NCBI RefSeq assembly: GCF_018069565.1
Contig: NZ_JAGPNL010000008.1
Span: forward strand, 333,036 to 397,035
Length of the DNA: 64,000 bases
From: Streptomyces tagetis
GTDB taxonomy: Bacteria > Actinomycetota > Actinomycetes > Streptomycetales > Streptomycetaceae
Reading direction: 5' to 3'
Positions within the stretch are counted from its first letter, which is position 1, and each line of letters opens with the position of its first letter. Positions 17,173 to 25,919 of this stretch are shown here, piece after piece. Below the pieces are notes generated by a model, which was not told the origin of the DNA, made no database searches, and saw only the letters and a program-made list of their open reading frames with translations. Both the position numbers and the translations under genes were made by a program.

Positions 17173-17646
17173 TCACCCCGTGGACATGATCGGCACACCT
17201 TCCCGGCACCGACCGGCGCGGGCCGCAGGGCGTGGCGACGATGCCGCCGAAGGCCCGGCGGGATGCGGCGACGGGGTCGAAGCCCCGTACGCCCAGGGTG
17301 TTTTCGCGGTCCAGGACGACCAGGTGCCGGTCCCCGTACGCCACCTGGGCCGCGCTCGCGGGGGCCGGGGCCGGGGGCGAGGCGGGGCGGTGCCGTCGAG
17401 GAGCTGCCCGGCCACGGTCGGTCCGTCGTCCCGGGCGGCCGTCGGCAGTACGGCGCCGCCGCCCGGGGTCCAGCGTCCCGGGATGGCCGGAAGTCGCCCC
17501 TCCGGATACTCCGCCAACCGGTACGTGGCGGTGCGCGCGAGCGGTCCGCAGAACACCGGCACCGCCGCCACCACCGCCACCGCCGGCACCACCGCCACGC
17601 GCCGCTCGTGCCGGCGCCGCCGCTCCTCGGCCGGGTCCGTCGTCAT
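17173..17646 (-). pseudogene. Small membrane-anchored or secreted protein, apparently frameshifted
   Basis: From ATG 17646 the first 90 or so residues look genuine: a charged N-terminus, one hydrophobic segment (VAVVPAVAVVAAVPVF) and an ordinary mixed sequence up to LLDGTAPP. After that this frame degenerates into Arg/Pro repeats. A different minus frame instead becomes protein-like (SAAQVAYGDRHLVVLDREN, GFDPVAASRRAFGG) with high GC at third positions. The switch lies in a C-rich stretch near 17365-17395 and needs one missing or two extra bases. Either a real frameshift mutation or a sequencing error in a homopolymer-rich region. Function unknown; the true C-terminus is unclear. Confidence 0.55.
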
Positions 17647-17700
17647 GGTGGCGCCCCGCCTCGCCGGGTCCGGCCGGCGGCGGCGACGGCCCGGCCGGGC

Positions 17701-18867
17701 TCAGCAGTCGCACCCGCAGCCGTCACAGCAGCACCCGTCACAACACCCGTCCCCACCACCGCAGTTCCCGCAGCAGTCGCAGCAGTCCGGGCAGTCGCAG
17801 TTGTCGGACCACCCGTTCTTGCGCCGGCCGGTCCACGGGTCCTCGTACGTGCCGCAGCACATCTGGCAGGTGCAGGCCAGCCCCACCCACACCGCGCACC
17901 CCGCGAGGAGTCCGCGCCGCCGGTCCGGCGGCGGCGGGGGCACCGGCGCACCGGGCCCGCCGGGGGCGCCGGGCGGCGCGTACGGATGGCTTCCGTGGGC
18001 GCAGGCCGAGGTGCCGAAGGCCCGGTCGACGGAGGTGCGCAACTCGTGCGCGAGCAGCCGGTGCACCAGCCGCCCGTCGGTGAACTCGGCCTCGGCCAGG
18101 GCGAGCCGCACCCCGCGCACGGCGTCGTCGGCGAGCCGCCGGGCCTCGGTGAGCGGGGTGCCCGTGGCGGTGAGCGGGTTCCAGGCGCCCGCGGCGGCGT
18201 CGGCCTCCCGGTCCTCGACGGCGTCCAGGAGATGGGCCAGCCGTCCGAACAGGCGCCCCGCCTCGGCGAGCGGTTCGGCGTTGCCGGGCCGCCCGGCGAG
18301 GAGCGCAGTGTGCGCGAAGGCCGCCGCGGTGGCCGTCTCGGTCGGCTCGGTCACGGTGAGCAGGGGCGTGCCGGGCCCGGCGAGGGCCTCCAGACCCGCC
18401 TGCCGGCCCACGGCGTCGAGCAGGACGGCGGTGTCGAACCCGACGGCGCCGCCGCTTCGGGCGCCGGCCGCGTCCCAGCCGGCGGCGATACGGCGGGCGG
18501 CGAGCGCCACCGGCCGGCGGGCCGACAGCCCGTCCCCGTCGGCGACGTGGTCGCGCAGTTTGGCGGAGGCGAGCACCAGGGAGACGGCCGCGGCGAGCCG
18601 GGCACCCTCGCCCTGGGCGACGGAGGCGGTGCGCATCCCGCGCAGCGGGCAGGGGCCCGCCGTACGCCGGCCGGTGCCCGCGCCGCCGGGCGCGGACTGA
18701 GCCTCCGTCAACACCGAGACCAGCAGGCCGTCGTAATGGGTGACGATGCGGGCGAACTGTCCGTGGTCCTTGCGCAGGGCGAGGCAGAGCCCGCACAGAT
18801 GGGCCGTCCACTGGCTCGCGAGTTCCGCCCCGAGCCGGTGCCGGCAGGGCCTGACGATTCCGAACAC
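17701..18867 (-). CDS. DUF5685 family protein with Cys-rich C-terminal tail
   Basis: A 388-residue protein. The N-terminal start MFGIVRPCRHRLG, with further Cys in HLCGLCLALRKDHG, is typical of DUF5685 proteins, which are often annotated only as regulators. The middle is Ala-rich and helical. After a Pro/Gly linker comes a hydrophobic CAVWVGLACTCQMCC segment and a tail in which 15 of the last 33 residues are Cys, arranged as CC and CxC pairs between Asp and Gly. GTG 18867 is supported by GGGGGAA 6 nt upstream. Metal binding or clustered disulfides are plausible; no function is established. The frameshifted gene lies downstream, sflA is divergent. Confidence 0.75.
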   Translation of the reverse strand: MFGIVRPCRHRLGAELASQWTAHLCGLCLALRKDHGQFARIVTHYDGLLVSVLTEAQSAPGGAGTGRRTAGPCPLRGMRTASVAQGEGARLAAAVSLVLASAKLRDHVADGDGLSARRPVALAARRIAAGWDAAGARSGGAVGFDTAVLLDAVGRQAGLEALAGPGTPLLTVTEPTETATAAAFAHTALLAGRPGNAEPLAEAGRLFGRLAHLLDAVEDREADAAAGAWNPLTATGTPLTEARRLADDAVRGVRLALAEAEFTDGRLVHRLLAHELRTSVDRAFGTSACAHGSHPYAPPGAPGGPGAPVPPPPPDRRRGLLAGCAVWVGLACTCQMCCGTYEDPWTGRRKNGWSDNCDCPDCCDCCGNCGGGDGCCDGCCCDGCGCDC

Positions 18868-19157
18868 GACTGTTCCCCCGTGGTGTCTTCGACGCCGTGC
18901 CGCGGGACCGTACCGCCGGGCGCATCACCCGTACGTCCCACTCCTCACCCGTACGCCGAGAAGAATCATATTTCACTCACAGTCAGCGCCCGTTGGGGAA
19001 ACGACCCTTGGGGCACCTGGACTCTCGACGGATCGGCTGTGCACCAGTACCGTCACAAACCCCCCGCGCGGCGTCTGTCCACTTGGCGCGATGTCCGCAT
19101 CATGGATGACCATAGGGATGCGGAACGCACGGAAGACCGCTGTGAGAGGAGGCGTCC

Positions 19158-19595
19158 ATGGGATCGGTACGCAAGGCGAGTGCGTGGCTCGGCCTCGTCG
19201 ACGACAACGAAGACGAGCGCTACTACGACGACGACTACTCCGAGGAAAACGACTCCGGCGACGCCTGGGTCACGGACCCCCGCGTGCGGGTGGCCGCGGA
19301 CACGGCCGAGGAGCGCGGGCGCCGCATCGGCACGGTGACCCCGGACAGCTTCCGGGACGCGCGGGCCATCGGCGAGCTGTTCCGCGACGGTGTCCCGGTC
19401 ATCATCAACCTGACGGCGATGGAGGCCGGCGACGCCAAGCGGGTCGTGGACTTCGCGGCCGGGCTCATCTTCGGCCTGCGCGGTTCGATCGAGCGGGTCT
19501 CGACCCGGGTGTTCCTGCTCAGCCCGGCCGACACCGAGGTCATCAGCGGGGAGTCGGCCGCGCGCCGGTCGGACGGTTTCTTCAACCAGAGCTGA
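19158..19595 (+). CDS. sflA: SepF-like cell-division protein SflA
   Basis: A 145-residue SepF paralogue. The N-terminus (MGSVRKASAWLGL) is followed by an acidic linker (DDNEDERYYDDDYSEEN) and the SepF core (IGTVTPDSFRDARAIGELFRDG, VIINLTAMEAGDAKRVVDFAAGLIFGLRG, VFLLSP). SepF anchors FtsZ to the membrane. Streptomyces has the canonical sepF beside ftsZ and two extra copies, sflA and sflB; the genomic position here (between dnaE2 and der) fits sflA. A GAGAGGAGG ribosome site precedes ATG. No ftsZ-cluster genes are adjacent. Family assignment is firm; paralogue identity rests on recalled synteny. Confidence 0.82.
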   Translation: MGSVRKASAWLGLVDDNEDERYYDDDYSEENDSGDAWVTDPRVRVAADTAEERGRRIGTVTPDSFRDARAIGELFRDGVPVIINLTAMEAGDAKRVVDFAAGLIFGLRGSIERVSTRVFLLSPADTEVISGESAARRSDGFFNQS

Positions 19596-19691
19596 GACGG
19601 GGCCCCGCGTCGCCGGCCCCGGCCTCCGGTCCCTGTCCCGCCCGCCCGTCCCGCCCCCTTGCCCGTTGCCCCTTGCCCCGGACCGGCCGGC

Positions 19692-20897
19692 CTACCGGAA
19701 GGCGTCGAGTCCGGTGAGCGCCTTGCCCAGCACCAGTTGATGCATCTCGACGGTGCCCTCGTAGGTGAGCACCGACTCCAGGTTGGTCGCGTGCCGCATC
19801 ACGGGGTATTCGAGGGAGATCCCGTTGGCCCCGAGGATCGTGCGGGACGTGCGGCAGATGTCGATGGCCTCGCGCACGTTGTTGAGCTTGCCGAAGCTGA
19901 CCTGCTCCGGGCGGAGCCGGCCGGCGTCCATGCGCCGCCCGAGGTGGTGGGCGAGCAGCAGCCCCTTGTGCAGTTCGACCGCCATGTCGGCCAGCTTGGC
20001 CTGGGTGAGCTGGAAGCCGCCGATGGGCCGGCCGAACTGCTCGCGCGAGGTCGCGTACTCCAGGGCGGTCTCGAAGCAGGAGCGGGCGGCGCCCATCGCG
20101 CCCCAGACGATGCCGTAGCGGGCGTGGCCCAGGCAGCTCAGCGGTCCGCGCAGCCCCTCGGCCTCCGGCAGGACGGCGTCGGCGGGGAGCCGGACGCCGT
20201 CGAGGACCAGTTCGCTGGTGACGCTGGCGCGCAGCGACCACTTGTGCCGGATCTCGGGGGCACAGAAGCCGGGCGTGCCCGCCGGGACGAGGAAGCCGCG
20301 GATGCCCTCGTCGGTTCGGGCCCACACCACGGCGACCCCGGCGACGGACCCGTTGGTGATCCACATCTTGCGTCCGTCGAGGACCCAGTCCCCGCCGTCG
20401 CGCCGGGCGCGGGTACGCATCGCCGCGGGGTCGGAGCCGTGGTCGGGCTCGGTCAGCCCGAAGCAGCCGATGACCTCGCCGGCGGCCATCCGCGGCAGCC
20501 ACTCCCGCTTCTGCTCCTCGCTGCCGAAGCGGTGGATGGCGTACATGGCGAGGGAGCCCTGCACCGAGACGAGCGAGCGGATGCCCGAGTCGGCCGCCTC
20601 CAGCTCGACACAGGCCAGTCCGTACTGCACGGCGCTCGCGCCGGCGCAGCCGTAGCCCTCCAGGGACATGCCGAGGGCGCCGAGGGCCCCGAGTTCGCGG
20701 GCGAGTTCCCGGATGACGGGGAGTTCGCCGCGCTCGTACCAGTCGGCGATGTGCGGCAGCACGCGGTCGGCGGCCCAGCCGCGCACGGTGTCCCGGACCG
20801 CCAGGTCCTCGGGGGCGAGCAGGTCGTCGAGGCCGAGCGGGTCGGCGGGGTCGAACGGGGGTCGCGGCGCGGACGGGGACGACGGGGTCGAGACCAT
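19692..20897 (-). CDS. Acyl-CoA dehydrogenase, glutaryl-CoA dehydrogenase-like
   Basis: A 401-residue FAD-dependent acyl-CoA dehydrogenase. GIRSLVSVQGSLAMYAIHRFG, the FAD/substrate motif CFGLTEPDHGSDP, KMWITNGSVAGVAVVWART and the C-terminal YEGTVEMHQLVLGKALTG (containing the likely catalytic Glu) follow the glutaryl-CoA dehydrogenase subgroup (lysine/tryptophan catabolism). ATG 20897 has GGAGGG 8 nt upstream. It stands alone, downstream of and in the same direction as the MFS gene. The exact substrate is inferred. Confidence 0.85.
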   Translation of the reverse strand: MVSTPSSPSAPRPPFDPADPLGLDDLLAPEDLAVRDTVRGWAADRVLPHIADWYERGELPVIRELARELGALGALGMSLEGYGCAGASAVQYGLACVELEAADSGIRSLVSVQGSLAMYAIHRFGSEEQKREWLPRMAAGEVIGCFGLTEPDHGSDPAAMRTRARRDGGDWVLDGRKMWITNGSVAGVAVVWARTDEGIRGFLVPAGTPGFCAPEIRHKWSLRASVTSELVLDGVRLPADAVLPEAEGLRGPLSCLGHARYGIVWGAMGAARSCFETALEYATSREQFGRPIGGFQLTQAKLADMAVELHKGLLLAHHLGRRMDAGRLRPEQVSFGKLNNVREAIDICRTSRTILGANGISLEYPVMRHATNLESVLTYEGTVEMHQLVLGKALTGLDAFR

Positions 20898-21010
20898 GGG
20901 ACACACCCTCCGAGGACGAGAAACTAGCACCGCTAGTCACGGCTCCGCGCCGACGTTACGTGGCAGTCTCCCGCACGTCCACCTCGGCCGGGCTCCACCC
21001 CGCCGGGGCG

Positions 21011-22612
21011 TCACACCGAGACGCGGGGCGTCTCCCTGGCGTCGCGCGGGGCGGGCACGGCGACGGTCTCGCACTGCATGGCCCGGGGCAGCCGCAGCGC
21101 CATGAGCGCGCCGAGCAGCAGCAGGACCGCGCTGACCAGCAGGGTCACGTGCAGTCCGTGCACGAAGGCGTCGGCCGCGGCCCGCCGCAGGGCACCCGCC
21201 GCGGGCTCCCGCAACTTGCCGGCCTCCTGGTACGCCTCGCCCAGTGAGTGCCCGGCCGCGTCGGAGGCGGAGCGCGGCACCCCGGGCACGCCGCCGCGCA
21301 GGCCGGGGGCGTAGGCCGCGTTCATCACGCTGCCGAGGAGCGCGATGCCGATGCCGGCGCCGAGCTGGTAGGAGGTCTCGCCGATGGCGGCGGCCCCGCC
21401 GGCCTGCGACGGGGGCGCCTCGCTCAGCATCGACTCGTAGGCGCCGAACAGCGTGGTCTCCAGGCCGAAGCCGAGCAGGACGAACCCGCACAGCAGCAGC
21501 ACCACGTTGTCGGCCCGGCCCATCGCGGTCAGCAGCACCACCGCGCCGGCCGTGAGGCAGAAGCCGGCGGAGACCATCCGGCGCGGGCCGAAGCGGCGCA
21601 GCATCCGCGCCCCGGCGAGTCCGGCGGCCATCGCGGCGAAGGTCAGCGGGAGCAGCCGCAGCCCGGTCTGGAGCGGGGAGAGTCCGAGCACCAGTTGGAG
21701 GTACTGGGCCGCGATCAGCTCCAGGCCGACCAGGGCCAGCATGGCGAGCACGATGCAGCCGACCGAGGTGCTGAACGCGGCCCGGCGGAACATCCGCAGG
21801 TCGACCAGGGGGTGCCGGCGGCGGCGCTGCCGTCGGGCGAAGGCGGCCAGCAGGGCGGCGCCGACCAGCGGGGGGACCAGGGTGAGCAGGCTCAGCGTCG
21901 GCTCGGTGCCGCCGAGCCGCTTCACGCCGAGGACCACGCCGAAGAGTCCGGCCGCCGCCATCAGGGCGCCGAGCACGTCCCAGGGGCCGTCGCGGTCCCC
22001 GGTCGACTCGGGCAGCAGCAGCCACCCCACCGGCAGGCTGACCAGCATCAGCGGGATGTTGACCAGGAAGACCGAGCCCCACCAGAAGTGCTCCAGCAGG
22101 AATCCGCCGAGCAGCGGTCCGACGGCCGCGCCGACCGCGGCCACCGCGCTCCAGACGCCGATCGCCAGCGCCCGCTCCCGCCGGTCGGGGAAGACCTGGC
22201 GCAGGATCGACAGCGTCGCCGGCATGATCATGGCCCCGCCGACGCCGAGCAGCGCGCGGGCCGCGATCAGCACGTGTCCGTCGTCGGCGAGGGCCGCCAG
22301 GGCGGAGGCGATGCCGAACAGGGCGTAGCCGAGCAGCAGAATCCGCCGGCGGCCCACCCGGTCGCCGAGCGTGCCGAAGAGGATCAGCAGCGAGGCGCAG
22401 ACGAGCGGGTAGACGTCGACGATCCAGAGCAGCTCGATCGGGCCGGGCCTGAGGTCCTCGGTGACGGCGGGCACCGCCACGTGCAGGACGGTGGCGTCGA
22501 GGGCGACGAGCAGCAGACTGGCGCAGAGGACGAGGAGGACCACCCAGCGGTTGGCGCCGGCCCCGGCCGCCCGGCGGCGCAGCGCTGCGGCAGCCGTGGT
22601 CGTCCCGGACAT
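21011..22612 (-). CDS. MFS drug exporter, DHA2 (EmrB/QacA) family
   Basis: A 533-residue protein with about 14 hydrophobic helices. Hallmarks are motif D1 (LDATVLHVAVPAVTEDL), motif A (GTLGDRVGRRRILLLGYALFG) and motif C (GVWSAVAAVGAAVGPLLGG), as in 14-TM proton/drug antiporters. ATG 22612 has GGAGG 8 nt upstream. The long loop near the C-terminus (SASDAAGHSLGEAYQEAGKL) is usual for the actinobacterial members. No regulator gene is adjacent. Substrate unknown. Confidence 0.9.
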   Translation of the reverse strand: MSGTTTAAAALRRRAAGAGANRWVVLLVLCASLLLVALDATVLHVAVPAVTEDLRPGPIELLWIVDVYPLVCASLLILFGTLGDRVGRRRILLLGYALFGIASALAALADDGHVLIAARALLGVGGAMIMPATLSILRQVFPDRRERALAIGVWSAVAAVGAAVGPLLGGFLLEHFWWGSVFLVNIPLMLVSLPVGWLLLPESTGDRDGPWDVLGALMAAAGLFGVVLGVKRLGGTEPTLSLLTLVPPLVGAALLAAFARRQRRRRHPLVDLRMFRRAAFSTSVGCIVLAMLALVGLELIAAQYLQLVLGLSPLQTGLRLLPLTFAAMAAGLAGARMLRRFGPRRMVSAGFCLTAGAVVLLTAMGRADNVVLLLCGFVLLGFGLETTLFGAYESMLSEAPPSQAGGAAAIGETSYQLGAGIGIALLGSVMNAAYAPGLRGGVPGVPRSASDAAGHSLGEAYQEAGKLREPAAGALRRAAADAFVHGLHVTLLVSAVLLLLGALMALRLPRAMQCETVAVPAPRDARETPRVSV

Positions 22613-22858
22613 GCGCGTACCTCCAAGGTGTTCCCTCGCGTCCGGCGGGCCGGACGGGGCGGGGACTGCCCTGCGGCCCACCCGGAGAGGAGCGGCGCCT
22701 GGTGGCCGGGCGGCGGAACGCGAGTGGTTCGTCAGCGTACGCGAGTCCGAATCCGGTCCGCGTGGCGGGCCTCACACATCCGGTGCGAGCGGCGTGACCT
22801 GCGTCACCGGGGTGGTACGGGCGGGCGTGCACCGGGCGGCGCGGACGGGTGCGCGGCG

Positions 22859-22864
22859 GATAAT
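22859..22864 (+). promoter_or_regulatory. -10 box of a probable leaderless transcript
   Basis: GATAAT, one mismatch to TATAAT, ends 6 nt before GTG 22871. There is no Shine-Dalgarno in front of that GTG, so transcription probably starts at the start codon. No clear -35 box. Confidence 0.45.
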
Positions 22865-22870
22865 CGCCCG

Positions 22871-24061
22871 GTGACCGATGTTGCGACGCGTGGCGCCCCG
22901 GCCCGGCCCGGTCTCCTGGGCCGGGCCGCTCCCGCGCTCCTCGGCTACGCGGCCGTGCGCGCCCTGGGGCTGGCCGTGCTGGCCCTGTGGAGCGCCGCGC
23001 GCGGCAAGAGCGGCCACACCCTGCTCACCGCCCGCTGGGACGCCCTGTGGTACGCCCGGATCGCCGAGGGCGGCTATGGGTACGAGGTGCGGCTGCCCAC
23101 CGGTGACGTCCACTCCGACCTGGCCTTCTTCCCGCTGCTGCCGTGGCTGGAGCGGCTGGGGGCGGCGGTGTCGCCGCTGTCGTACGCGGACGTCGGCTTC
23201 CTCGTCTCGCTGTGCGGCTCGTTCGCCGCGGCCTGGGGGATCTTCGCGGTGACCGAGCACCTGTACGGCCGGCGGGCCGGGGTGTGCGCGGTGGTGCTGT
23301 GGGCGGCGCTGCCGGTGGGGATCGTGCAGTCCATGGCGTACAGCGAGTCGCTGTTCACCGCGCTGGCCGCCTGGTCGCTGTACGCGGTGCTGACCGGGCG
23401 GTGGGTGAGCGCGGGGGCGCTGGCCGCGCTGGCCGGGCTGACCCGGCCGGTGGGGCTCGCGGTGGCGGCGGCGGTGTGGGCGGCGGCGTACGCGGCGAAC
23501 GGGCGAACCGGGAGCGGGGGCGGCCCGGACGGCGTGCCCGGCCCGGAACGCGCCCCCGGCGACGGCGCGCGACGCGCACTGGCGTTGCTGCTCGCGCCGC
23601 TTGGCGCCGCCGGGTACGTGCTGTGGGTCGGTCACCGCACCGGCGCGGGTCCGCTGGGCTACCTCGACGTCCAGGCCGGCTGGCGCAACGGCTTCGACGG
23701 AGGTCTGGCCTTCGCCCGCTTCGTCGGCGGGCGGTTCACGTCCTTCCCCTCGGCCCTGGCGGGCGCCGCGCTGGTGGCCGGGGTGGGCCTGGTCGTCTGG
23801 CTGTACGCGCTGTGCCTGCGGCGGCGCCAGCCGCCGCCGCTGCTGGTGTACGCGGGGATCGTCACCGCCCTGGCGCTGTGCGCGTCGGGGTACTTCGGGT
23901 CGAAGCCCCGGCTGCTGCTGCCGGCCTTCCCGCTGCTGCTGCCCCCGGCGGTGGCCCTGGCCGGTCTGCGGACCTCCAGGTCGGCGCCGGTGCTGGGAGG
24001 GCTGGCCCTGGTGGCGGCCGGGTACGGGGCGTTCTGGCTGAACGGCTCGGGCCCCCCGTGA
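22871..24061 (+). CDS. GT-C membrane glycosyltransferase (PIG-V/mannosyltransferase-like)
   Basis: A 396-residue polytopic protein (about 9-10 helices). The first luminal loop carries WDALWYARIAEGGYGYE, the WD-containing motif of PIG-V-like GT-C mannosyltransferases; LAFFPLLPWLERL and SMAYSESLFTALAAWSLYAV are further conserved segments. Such enzymes use polyprenyl-phosphate sugars on the outer membrane face. GTG 22871 was chosen from the N-terminal sequence and the -10 box immediately upstream. The acceptor is unknown. Confidence 0.78.
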   Translation: MTDVATRGAPARPGLLGRAAPALLGYAAVRALGLAVLALWSAARGKSGHTLLTARWDALWYARIAEGGYGYEVRLPTGDVHSDLAFFPLLPWLERLGAAVSPLSYADVGFLVSLCGSFAAAWGIFAVTEHLYGRRAGVCAVVLWAALPVGIVQSMAYSESLFTALAAWSLYAVLTGRWVSAGALAALAGLTRPVGLAVAAAVWAAAYAANGRTGSGGGPDGVPGPERAPGDGARRALALLLAPLGAAGYVLWVGHRTGAGPLGYLDVQAGWRNGFDGGLAFARFVGGRFTSFPSALAGAALVAGVGLVVWLYALCLRRRQPPPLLVYAGIVTALALCASGYFGSKPRLLLPAFPLLLPPAVALAGLRTSRSAPVLGGLALVAAGYGAFWLNGSGPP

Positions 24062-24300
24062 GCGCGCCCGGGGGCCGCGGTGAGCGCCGGGGAAATTCCG
24101 TACCGGCATTCGGTGAACGAATTCAAAAGCACGATAAGACCGTCGGCCGGGCCGATCAAAGGAATTGAACTCCCGCACGGGTGGTGATTGCGGATTTCCC
24201 GGAAATGGCGCGGCTCCTGAGAGGAATCCCACATCACATCGTCATCACAAACCCGTTGATTCGTCAGGGTTGAGTCCTCACTCGCTGTAACGTCGATTGG

Positions 24301-25341
24301 GTGCGTACCGAACGGAACCTCGCCCGTCTGGACCGGGTGTTCACGAGACTCGACCGGGAGCCGGAACGGCCGGCCCACCTGGTTGTGCCGGAGATGAGCC
24401 GGCACAGGATCGCGCTGTTCGCCGGAACCCTCGCGTTCTACGTGGCGATCGTGTGGGCCGTGCTCATCACTTCCTGGCTGGTCCGGCTCGACTGGCAGGT
24501 CATGTTCTTCCGCCCGTACCAGCAGTGGCCGGACATCCACGCGTTCGTCGACTACTACGTCGTGCTGGGCCAGCGCGGGCCGACCGCGGTGATGGTCGCG
24601 GCCTGGCTGGGCTGGCGCTCCTGGCGGCAGCACACCCTGCGCCCGCTGCTGGCGCTCGGGGTCTCCCTGCTGCTGCTCAACGTCACCGTGGGTGCCGCCA
24701 AGATCGGGATGGGCCGGCTCGGCCCGCACTACGCGACCACGGTCGGCGCCAACGAGATGTGGCTCGGCGGCGATATATTTCCGAGCGGTCACACCGCGAA
24801 CGCCGTCGTGACCTGGGGCATCCTGGCCTATCTGGCGTCCACGCCGCGCGCCCGGCGCTGGCTGTCGGCCCTGTCGGCGGTCACCTCGCTGGGCGTCGGG
24901 ATGTCCACCGTCTACCTCGGGACGCACTGGCTCAGCGATGTGCTCCTCGGCTGGGCCGCGGGGCTGCTGATCCTGCTGGCGCTGCCGTGGTTCGAGCCGC
25001 TGATCGCCCGCGCGGAGACCTGGCTGCTCGCTCTGCGCGACCGCCTGCGTGACCGGCTGCGCGACCGGCTGCGCGACCGCAGGGGCCGCCGCACCCGCGC
25101 GCGGCGCCCGGCCACCGCGCCGGTCCGCCTCACGCCCGTACCCGAGCGCGAGGAGCCGCCGGCGCGTGAGCCGGTGGCCGCCCCGCGCACCCGCGCTCCG
25201 GCGTATCTGGCCCCGGGCCCGCACACGGTCCGCGCGGACCGTACGCCGGTCACCCCGGCCGGCAGCCGGCGCCCGGCTCCGTACGCCGACCGCTCCCCGC
25301 GCAGCACGGCCCCGGCGGCCCGGCCCGTCTCGGGCGGCTGA
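24301..25341 (+). CDS. PAP2-family membrane phosphatase
   Basis: A 346-residue membrane phosphatase. It has several helices, the PAP2 signature KIGMGRLGP, then FPSGHTANAV and STVYLGTHWLSDVLLGW, which together make the KxxxxxxRP / PSGH / SRxxxxxHxxxD active site with the second His in THWLSD. Relatives dephosphorylate lipid phosphates such as undecaprenyl diphosphate or phosphatidic acid. Downstream of the last helix lie LRDR repeats (a 12-bp DNA repeat) and a long disordered Arg/Pro tail. GTG 24301 lacks a Shine-Dalgarno and may be leaderless (TAACGT 7 nt upstream); ATG 24394 is an alternative. Confidence 0.88.
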   Translation: MRTERNLARLDRVFTRLDREPERPAHLVVPEMSRHRIALFAGTLAFYVAIVWAVLITSWLVRLDWQVMFFRPYQQWPDIHAFVDYYVVLGQRGPTAVMVAAWLGWRSWRQHTLRPLLALGVSLLLLNVTVGAAKIGMGRLGPHYATTVGANEMWLGGDIFPSGHTANAVVTWGILAYLASTPRARRWLSALSAVTSLGVGMSTVYLGTHWLSDVLLGWAAGLLILLALPWFEPLIARAETWLLALRDRLRDRLRDRLRDRRGRRTRARRPATAPVRLTPVPEREEPPAREPVAAPRTRAPAYLAPGPHTVRADRTPVTPAGSRRPAPYADRSPRSTAPAARPVSGG

Positions 25342-25392
25342 GCGCGGCGCCGTCGCGCGCGGTCACCGTCGGCCGGCCCGTCCGGGCGGGCC

Positions 25393-25608
25393 TCAGCCCT
25401 TCCAGGCGCGGGTCACGCGGCCGGCCTCGACCTCGAAGTTGATCCGGCCCACGCGGTACTCCATGGTGATCATCGTGCCGGGTGCCAGCGACCGCACCGT
25501 GGACCAGCCCCGCTGCCGTGCGAGCCGTTCGGCCGCGCCGGATTCGAGGCCGACGTATGCGTCGGTGCTGTCCCGGGGTTCCTCGGGGGGTGTCGGAATC
25601 GATGCCAT
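25393..25608 (-). CDS. Small I78-like peptidase inhibitor family protein
   Basis: A 71-residue protein with AAERLARQRGWSTVRSL, GTMITMEYRVGRINFEVE and GRVTRAWKG. The last two blocks match the I78 (potato inhibitor I-like) pattern of a reactive-loop strand followed by RLNV-like beta-strands. There is no signal peptide, so an intracellular location is expected. Whether it inhibits a protease is unknown. It is convergent with the PAP2 gene. Confidence 0.65.
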   Translation of the reverse strand: MASIPTPPEEPRDSTDAYVGLESGAAERLARQRGWSTVRSLAPGTMITMEYRVGRINFEVEAGRVTRAWKG

Positions 25609-25919
25609 GCCGCCACGCTATGCCCCGCTTCGCGGCCGGGGAAGCCCGCCCGGGTAACGGGGGTCTCCGATGCCCCTCCGGTCACATTTCTGTCACAGGT
25701 CGACGACATGCGTTTTGGTCGAACTCCGTCACCCGGACGGACGGTTCCCGCCACCTTTAGCCGTCGGCCGGACGGAATTCCCCGCCACCTCGACGGGCCC
25801 GTGAATAGACGGCCGGAAAAGGACGGTGCGGAGGCGCCGGTGATCTCATCATTCCCCTTTCCCACGAAACGGAACGAACGCGGGGGATCAGATGTCGCCA
25901 CAGGAAATACATCGTTCGA
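25609..25919. other. Intergenic region upstream of the I78-like gene
   Basis: 311 bp with lower GC than its surroundings and no credible ORF. It must contain the promoter of the I78-like gene. A short direct repeat GTCAC/GTCAC (25680-25695) is visible. No terminator hairpin for the WYL gene was convincing. Confidence 0.5.

Noticed and set aside
18862..18875. GAAC-N6-GTTC resembling a second SOS box at the DUF5685 start
   Set aside because: The spacing is 6 instead of 4, so it does not match the LexA core.
19601..19630. Weak inverted repeat after sflA as a terminator
   Set aside because: Only about 7 bp (cggggcc/ggccccg) with a long loop, not distinguishable from GC-rich background.
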